DNA of 9,928 nt. Origin: Gammaproteobacteria bacterium GWE2_37_16. Its GTDB lineage: Bacteria > Pseudomonadota > Gammaproteobacteria > UBA9339. How positions within the stretch are numbered: the stretch's first letter is position 1; every line of letters starts with the position of its first letter. The stretch lies in contig MGXG01000038.1 of assembly GCA_001801285.1 (NCBI GenBank), positions 1 to 9,928 of the forward strand. Reading direction: 5' to 3'. The translations under genes and the position numbers were made by a program. The notes under the pieces were generated by a model, which did not search any database, was not told where the DNA came from, and saw nothing but the letters and a program-made list of their open reading frames with translations. Shown in pieces: positions 5,854-9,928 of this stretch.

Positions 5854-5907
5854 CTTGATGTTCTTGTTATATTGGGCATGGCGATTACCACCACCTATAA
5901 CCAATAA
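5836..5907 (+). CDS. Possible 23-aa hydrophobic leader peptide
   Basis: ATG at 5836 opens a frame of 23 codons: MNISS, then ILDVLVILGMAITTTYNQ, then TAA. The middle is hydrophobic enough for a short membrane segment. There is no clear Shine-Dalgarno (only ATAAG before the ATG). The frame lies downstream of a good -10 box and 36 bp upstream of the ankyrin gene. Candidates are a leader peptide, a small membrane protein, or chance. I do not recognise a family. Confidence 0.25.
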   Translation: MNISSILDVLVILGMAITTTYNQ

Positions 5908-5943
5908 AAATTCCATATATCTAAACATCAGGAGAATCCCACA

Positions 5944-6453
5944 ATGTTAGTTTTGCCACCAACAGTTAATCTGGAAAAGCTATATCATAATGCACAAAAT
6001 CAAATAGAAGCATTTATAGCAGCAATTAATAAAAATTCCCTCTCAAAAGTAATTAAAATGCTAAATCGAAACTCAAATTTTGCTAATGTAAAAACATGTG
6101 ATGGAGTATCTGTTTTAGCTCATGCAGTAAAGCTTTATAATCAAGGAAATCAGGATAAACGGTTTAAAGTAATTGCTGAACTTTTAACTCATGGAGCAAA
6201 AATAGAGCCTGCTTTAGATGTTGCAAAAAGTTTAAATACCAAAACAATAGTGAGTTTATTGGAAATGCACCAACAAGAGCAAAAATTACACAAGCCCACA
6301 ATAGCACTACCACAATTCTATCCACTGTTACGCTTTTTTCCTGCACAAGACCCAATGCAAGCTAACAGTTCAATTTATGGAACGCCAACACCACTGCTGC
6401 TACCTTCCCTAGAGCCAACCCCATCACAGCTAACCAACTTGTCAGCACCATAA
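5944..6453 (+). CDS. Small ankyrin-repeat protein, possible effector
   Basis: A 169-aa protein with ATG 9 bases after AGGAG. Residues about 20-108 are degenerate ankyrin repeats: FIAAINKNSLSKVIKMLNRN, then DGVSVLAHAVKLYNQGNQDK, then VIAELLTHGAKIEPALDVAK with SLLE. The first and last units are atypical. Residues 109-169 are Pro/Leu/Thr-rich and probably unstructured (ALPQFYPLLRFFPAQ, TPTPLLLPSLEPTPSQ). No signal peptide or membrane segment is seen. Ankyrin proteins in host-associated gammaproteobacteria are often secreted effectors; that role is inference here. No acidic E-block of the kind associated with Dot/Icm substrates is visible at the C-terminus. It is the only plus-strand gene in this part and converges with the downstream protease gene after 53 bp. 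Confidence 0.7.
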   Translation: MLVLPPTVNLEKLYHNAQNQIEAFIAAINKNSLSKVIKMLNRNSNFANVKTCDGVSVLAHAVKLYNQGNQDKRFKVIAELLTHGAKIEPALDVAKSLNTKTIVSLLEMHQQEQKLHKPTIALPQFYPLLRFFPAQDPMQANSSIYGTPTPLLLPSLEPTPSQLTNLSAP

Positions 6454-6506
6454 AAACCGAAGCAATAACTACATTTTATGGAGCGAAATAGGAACCCGCC
6501 ATCATA

Positions 6507-7850
6507 TTAATTTTTTCCAGCCTGATCCATCTGCAGTTGTGCGGCTTTATCATAGCCGAGCAAAGAAAATAATTTTGCCCGTGTACGATAGGCATCTTTA
6601 AGATGTCCATTTTGACCTTGCGCTAAAGCAAGTAAATCATAAACTCTAGGATCATCTACATAATTTTGTGTTTGCGCCTTCAGAAAATCCTCAGCTAATT
6701 GATAGTGTTTTGCCTGTATCAGAGTTTCAGCATATTCCATAATTACTGAGTAAGAATCAGGATTGTTGGATAAAAGTCTTTGAATCATGGCTAAGGCTTC
6801 GTTGCTTTTATTATCTTTATTTTTTATCTCAACAAGTGCTAATTGGTAAATTACATTATGCGGATCTTTTTTTAGTAATGAATTAATGTTCTCTTCTGCC
6901 TGGCTAATTTTGGAGCTGTCAGCAAGAAAGAGGGTATAACCATATTGTGCAGCATCGCGATCCCATTTTTCCTTATCCAACATATGGTTTTTGAAATAAT
7001 TATCAATACGATAATCGTTTTCACTGGTGAAAACTTTCAATCGAGCTTTGATAAGAAAATAGTCGGGGTTAATTGTTATTTTATGTTTTTTATATTGCAT
7101 TGCTCTGTTTCTTGCATCAGCAATACGCTCAGCGGTTACCGGGTGGTCTAAAAGCATTGATGGGATACCGTTCATTGAATTTAGATTAGATCTTGCAACA
7201 TGCTCAAAAAAATCAGGCATGGCAGTGGGATTAAAACCACTTAAATAAAGTACTTTCATACCAATGCGATCCGCTTCCCACTCGAAACTTCTTATAGTAT
7301 TTACTGCATATTGTGAGCTTCCTGCCAAACCAGCCATTACCGCGCCACTGGTTGCGTTAGCCATTGAATTAGATTTAGATGCCATACTTGCGGCAATTAT
7401 CGCTGCTGTAGTAGCTACTTCTGGTAAAAATAATCCTTTTTGTTCATCCTGTGCGCGTAAAATATGTTTTTGAGTGGCGTGAGTAATTTCATGTGCCAAA
7501 ACAGAAGCCAATTCACTTTCAGAATTAGTAGCTAAAAAAATACCACTATTAATTCCAACATTGCCATCAGGACCAGAAAAAGCGTTAATAGAATCATTAT
7601 CTACTACAAAGAAATGGAATTTTTTATCGAGATTTTTAGTGTGGTTGGTTAAATGTTGTCCTAAATTTTGAATGTAATTTTGTACAAGCGGATCATCAAC
7701 GATATTGAAATTAGCGCGTACGCCACGCATAAAACTTTTTGCCATTTGATGTTCTGTAGCGCCATAACTAACGGGGGCCAAACTTATAAAAATTGTTAAG
7801 CAAATAAGTAATCGGCAAAATTTAATCAATTTATAATTGGCATAAAACAT
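6507..7850 (-). CDS. bepA: BepA-like M48 periplasmic metalloprotease with TPR domain
   Basis: A 447-aa exported zinc protease matching BepA (YfgC), which checks LptD and BAM-dependent outer-membrane protein assembly in the periplasm. A Sec signal runs from 1 to about 31 (basic start, hydrophobic LLICLTIFISLAPV, cleavage near SYGA). The M48 domain has HEITH (120-124) as the HExxH zinc site, E190 in EWEAD as third ligand with D194, and HPVTAERIADARNRA (236-250). H236 matches the BepA histidine that acts as a self-inhibitory zinc ligand. A Gly/Ala/Ser-rich stretch (about 145-182) corresponds to the active-site lid loop. Residues about 300-440 are TPR-like helical repeats. Length is within the usual range and nothing is missing. 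The start has only a weak Shine-Dalgarno. Confidence 0.88.
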   Translation of the reverse strand: MFYANYKLIKFCRLLICLTIFISLAPVSYGATEHQMAKSFMRGVRANFNIVDDPLVQNYIQNLGQHLTNHTKNLDKKFHFFVVDNDSINAFSGPDGNVGINSGIFLATNSESELASVLAHEITHATQKHILRAQDEQKGLFLPEVATTAAIIAASMASKSNSMANATSGAVMAGLAGSSQYAVNTIRSFEWEADRIGMKVLYLSGFNPTAMPDFFEHVARSNLNSMNGIPSMLLDHPVTAERIADARNRAMQYKKHKITINPDYFLIKARLKVFTSENDYRIDNYFKNHMLDKEKWDRDAAQYGYTLFLADSSKISQAEENINSLLKKDPHNVIYQLALVEIKNKDNKSNEALAMIQRLLSNNPDSYSVIMEYAETLIQAKHYQLAEDFLKAQTQNYVDDPRVYDLLALAQGQNGHLKDAYRTRAKLFSLLGYDKAAQLQMDQAGKN

Positions 7851-7896
7851 AGAAAATAATTATCCGTTATTTTACATCTTTAATCGGTCCCATCTC

Positions 7897-7925
7897 ATCC
7901 AGGAACAAAAAAATTGTTCCTGGAT
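7897..7925. repeat. 12-bp perfect hairpin between transporter and protease genes
   Basis: ATCCAGGAACAA (7897-7908) and TTGTTCCTGGAT (7914-7925) are exact complements around an A5 loop. It lies about 40 bp past the transporter stop and 47 bp before the protease ATG on the minus strand. No U-tract follows on either strand, so it is not a classical intrinsic terminator. It could protect the transporter mRNA 3' end, attenuate read-through, or be a repeated genomic element. Confidence 0.6.
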
Positions 7926-7965
7926 CAAGAATGGCAGGGCGGTTCAAGCCCACTCAAGCTTGTAG

Positions 7966-9420
7966 TTATTCAGCAATCAACCGCTCTAGTCTTTTAGAAC
8001 TAAAGAACAATAATAATGCAATTATAACTGCAAGTCCGCCATAAGTTACAAAGGCGTGACCATAAACTATAGCCGCCATAGGTTTAGCTAAGTTTGCAGC
8101 ATTTTCAGTTAATTTTGCCAACTGCCCGGCTAAAGTTGTCGCGGCAGCTAAAGCAAAAAACCATACACCCATCATCAACCCACGTATTTTTTGTGGCGAC
8201 AAGACAGTAATCATCGCCAAACCAACTGGTGACAACAATAATTCACCCAAGGTTTGGATTGCGTAACTAAACACAATAGGACTAAGTGGCGCAAGTTTAG
8301 TGGCGCTAACTAAGTTGGTATCAAAAGCTATAATTAAATAGCCGATACCCATCAATAAAATACCAAGCACAAATTTTATTATGACATTTGGCTCTTTATT
8401 TTTACGGCGCAAAAATGCCCAAAACTTAATTGTGCAAGGTGCTAATACGATTAAAAATATTCCGTTAAACGAACTAACCACTGACGGTGGAATTACAATA
8501 CCGAAAATTTTTAAATTAACAAGACGTTCCAAGTACAACATCACACTCATAAAACTTTGCTGGTACAGAGCCCAAAATGCAATGGAAAAAATTACCAACA
8601 CCAAACAAACGGAAAATTTATTGCGTTCAGTTTTACTACATTTAAACCAAACAATGCTAAGGTAAAAGATCAATAAAGTTGCACAAATAAGCACAATTAA
8701 ACTCACGAGTGCAACATACTGCATCAGCAACCACAAAGCTACCAGTGTAGGTATGATAAGAACATAAACCCAACTTTTAGTAAGTAAAGTACTGCTTATA
8801 AGCTTCTTGCTATTTGCAGTAATACACGCATCATTTAAAATGCGTTTGCGACTAAATAAAAACATTGTACCACCAACTAAAAGTCCTGTGGCTGCAGTTG
8901 CAATCGCAAACGACCAACCAAATGATTTTGCTAAAAAGCCGCAAAGAATCACGCCCATAGTTGCGCCAACATTAATACCGAGATAAAAAATCATAAATCC
9001 GGCTTCACGGTTTTTTGCTCCTGATTCATACATACTACCAAGCAATGCAGAGATATTAGGTTTAAAAAAACCATTACCTAAAATTAAAATAGCTAGGGCG
9101 CAAGGCAAAAGTTTTAGATTAGCAGCAGCGAGTAAAAAGTAGCCAATGCTTAAAAACACCATACCTAAAATAATCGCATGTGTGTAACCTAAAAAATTAT
9201 CTGCCAAATAGCCGCCAACTAATGGCATGACAAATAACAAAGCGCCAAAGGCACTGAAAATCAAATAAGCGTGGTTATCGCTTAAACCCAGAGCTTTACT
9301 CATGAATAAAACCAAAATGGATTGGACAGCAAAATAAGCAAATCGCTCCCACATTTCAGTAAGAAAAAGAAATTTTAATGCACTAGGTTGGCGTTCCAAA
9401 TCTGATATTGAAGAATGCAT
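7966..9420 (-). CDS. POT/PTR2-family proton-coupled peptide transporter
   Basis: A 484-aa inner-membrane MFS protein that takes up di- and tripeptides with protons. The N-terminal ExxER motif (E22-M-W-E25-R26-F), essential for proton coupling in POTs, is intact. Further POT hallmarks are GGYLADNFLGYTHAIILG after the second helix, the signature GNGFFKPNISALLGSMYE, then FYLGINVGATMG. About 12-14 hydrophobic segments are visible and length is normal. ATG 9420 has GAGGA 7 bases upstream. The 5' leader contains a large stem-loop (9450-9494). The exact subtype (DtpA/B versus others) cannot be told by eye. The gene is divergent from the P-type ATPase. Confidence 0.88.
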   Translation of the reverse strand: MHSSISDLERQPSALKFLFLTEMWERFAYFAVQSILVLFMSKALGLSDNHAYLIFSAFGALLFVMPLVGGYLADNFLGYTHAIILGMVFLSIGYFLLAAANLKLLPCALAILILGNGFFKPNISALLGSMYESGAKNREAGFMIFYLGINVGATMGVILCGFLAKSFGWSFAIATAATGLLVGGTMFLFSRKRILNDACITANSKKLISSTLLTKSWVYVLIIPTLVALWLLMQYVALVSLIVLICATLLIFYLSIVWFKCSKTERNKFSVCLVLVIFSIAFWALYQQSFMSVMLYLERLVNLKIFGIVIPPSVVSSFNGIFLIVLAPCTIKFWAFLRRKNKEPNVIIKFVLGILLMGIGYLIIAFDTNLVSATKLAPLSPIVFSYAIQTLGELLLSPVGLAMITVLSPQKIRGLMMGVWFFALAAATTLAGQLAKLTENAANLAKPMAAIVYGHAFVTYGGLAVIIALLLFFSSKRLERLIAE

Positions 9421-9449
9421 AAATCTATCCTCAAAAAAATTAAAATAGA

Positions 9450-9494
9450 TATCAAAACCTTATTAAAACTAATTTAATTAGTTTGGTTTTGATA
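9450..9494 (-). promoter_or_regulatory. Nested stem-loop in the transporter 5' leader
   Basis: TATCAAAACC (9450-9459) pairs with GGTTTTGATA (9485-9494). Inside it AAACTAAT (9466-9473) pairs with ATTAGTTT (9477-9484), leaving a one-sided 6-nt bulge. Read as transporter mRNA, the stem is followed by a U-rich segment and then the GAGGA Shine-Dalgarno. It could act as an attenuator or a translation control element. Confidence 0.45.
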
Positions 9495-9522
9495 ATTAGG
9501 ATTAGTGCGTTTGATTGATTAT

Positions 9523-9540
9523 TGTGTCTCGCCAGACACA
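9523..9540. repeat. 7-bp hairpin TGTGTCT-CGCC-AGACACA
   Basis: Perfect 7-bp arms surround a 4-base loop. It lies 8 bp from the next, larger hairpin and has no U-tract. Confidence 0.45.
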
Positions 9541-9548
9541 GTAATTTG

Positions 9549-9578
9549 TGTTCTATCTGCCTTTTGGCAGATAGAACA
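9549..9578. repeat. 13-bp perfect hairpin with 4-base loop
   Basis: TGTTCTATCTGCC (9549-9561) and GGCAGATAGAACA (9566-9578) are exact complements around TTTT. It is the strongest stem in the window. It is followed by AAAGG and a TATAAT on the plus strand rather than by T residues, so termination is unlikely without further factors. Confidence 0.6.
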
Positions 9579-9849
9579 AAAGGTATAATGGATAGAATGC
9601 AAAACGACCGCAAGCATCTAGCATTTTGCTCGTGCTAAGAAGAATAACTTGTTGGTCGGATAGGTTCATACTAATTCTTTAGCATATAAATTAAAAACCG
9701 TCAAACATTTCCCATGTAACAATATTTCAAGCAAAAAACATACAGAACTAAATAAAATTTTTTAATCAATAAATAGAGTGCTAAAATTAGCAACTAAAAG
9801 ACAAAAGATATATAAAATAAATTACTATATTCTTCAATTGGTTACAATT

Positions 9850-9928
9850 ATGCAGAAAAGAAATGGCTTAACTACTGACGAAGCAAAGGAGCTTTTGCAA
9901 AAATACGGTCAAAATTTTGTAGCAGAAA
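9850..9928 (+). CDS. Cation-transporting P-type ATPase, N-terminus only
   Basis: ATG at 9850 opens a frame running off the window: MQKRNGLTTDEAKELLQKYG, then QNFVAE. The pattern GLTxxEAxxLLxKYGxN is the cation-ATPase N-terminal segment preceding the actuator and membrane domains of P2/P3-type ATPases. The ion (Ca, Mg, Na/K or proton) cannot be told from 26 residues. There is no good Shine-Dalgarno (TTGG at about -12), so a leader-dependent or weak start is possible. The gene is divergent from the peptide transporter. Confidence 0.7.
   Translation, partial: MQKRNGLTTDEAKELLQKYGQNFVAE

Larger units (their letters stand above)
9421..9849. other. 430-bp divergent intergenic region rich in hairpins
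   Basis: This region separates the transporter (-) from the P-type ATPase (+). It contains three inverted repeats (9450-9494, 9523-9540, 9549-9578) and a TATAAT at 9584-9589 on the plus strand with a poor -35. Short complementary segments CGACC (9604-9608) and GGTCG (9655-9659) follow. No gene longer than about 15 codons is evident between 9590 and 9849. A small structured RNA or a long ATPase leader starting near 9596 is possible. Confidence 0.4.

Noticed and set aside
6164..6355. Minus-strand frame with hydrophobic residues
   Set aside because: It is antisense to the ankyrin repeats; the hydrophobicity is a by-product of the complementary codons.
6945..7473. Two plus-strand frames opposite the protease gene
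   Set aside because: Both are antisense to the M48 and TPR coding sequence, which has all its catalytic motifs.
7936..7950. GGGC-GGTTCAA-GCCC resembling a tRNA T-arm
   Set aside because: The stem is only 4 bp and no anticodon arm, D-arm or acceptor stem fits around it.
8381..8665. Plus-strand frame of 94 codons
   Set aside because: It is antisense to transmembrane segments of the POT transporter; no independent support.
1..9928. CRISPR array, rRNA or tRNA genes
   Set aside because: No regularly spaced direct repeats, cloverleaf-compatible segments or rRNA-like conserved stretches were found by eye.

Overview
The window is AT-rich and looks like a gammaproteobacterial chromosome. It pairs a BepA-type periplasmic metalloprotease and a POT-family peptide transporter with an ankyrin-repeat protein, a DUF4156 lipoprotein and several insertion-sequence scars. 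That mix would suit a host-associated or intracellular lineage such as the Legionellales/Coxiellaceae, but the assignment is inference from gene content and base composition. No rRNA or tRNA was seen to settle it.

Left part (1-3528), an eroded mobile/defence island with its genes on the minus strand: the 3' end of an IS3-family element (1-81) abuts a type IV toxin-antitoxin pair, AbiEi antitoxin then AbiEii nucleotidyltransferase toxin. A palindromic operator candidate lies inside the presumed abiE promoter. Upstream are a short gene remnant (1995-2139), a 269-aa protein with a HEPN-like RNAIAH motif, and the catalytic half of a P4-type tyrosine recombinase. The recombinase stop overlaps the HEPN-like start by ATGA. 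The recombinase has lost its N-terminal half exactly where it meets the 3' end of an intact lipoprotein gene.

Middle part (3503-5943): a DUF4156 lipoprotein; a complete IS630-family element (about 3998-5126) whose DD34E transposase is split by a one-base shift at a T6 run; and a decayed polysaccharide deacetylase tail ending 8-10 bp from the IS end. About 800 bp without an intact gene follows, containing remnants, palindromes, a promoter-like -10 inside a 12-bp inverted repeat and a possible 23-aa hydrophobic peptide.

Right part (5944-9928), ordinary genes with structured spacers: a small ankyrin-repeat protein (+), bepA-like protease (-), a POT peptide transporter (-), and the start of a cation P-type ATPase (+) cut by the window edge. 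Spacers around the transporter hold perfect hairpins without U-tracts. The outer-membrane protease and peptide transporter are housekeeping or nutrient functions. The left half is a patchwork of transfer, defence and decay. The best candidate for something undescribed is the integrase-linked HEPN-like protein beside the AbiE module.
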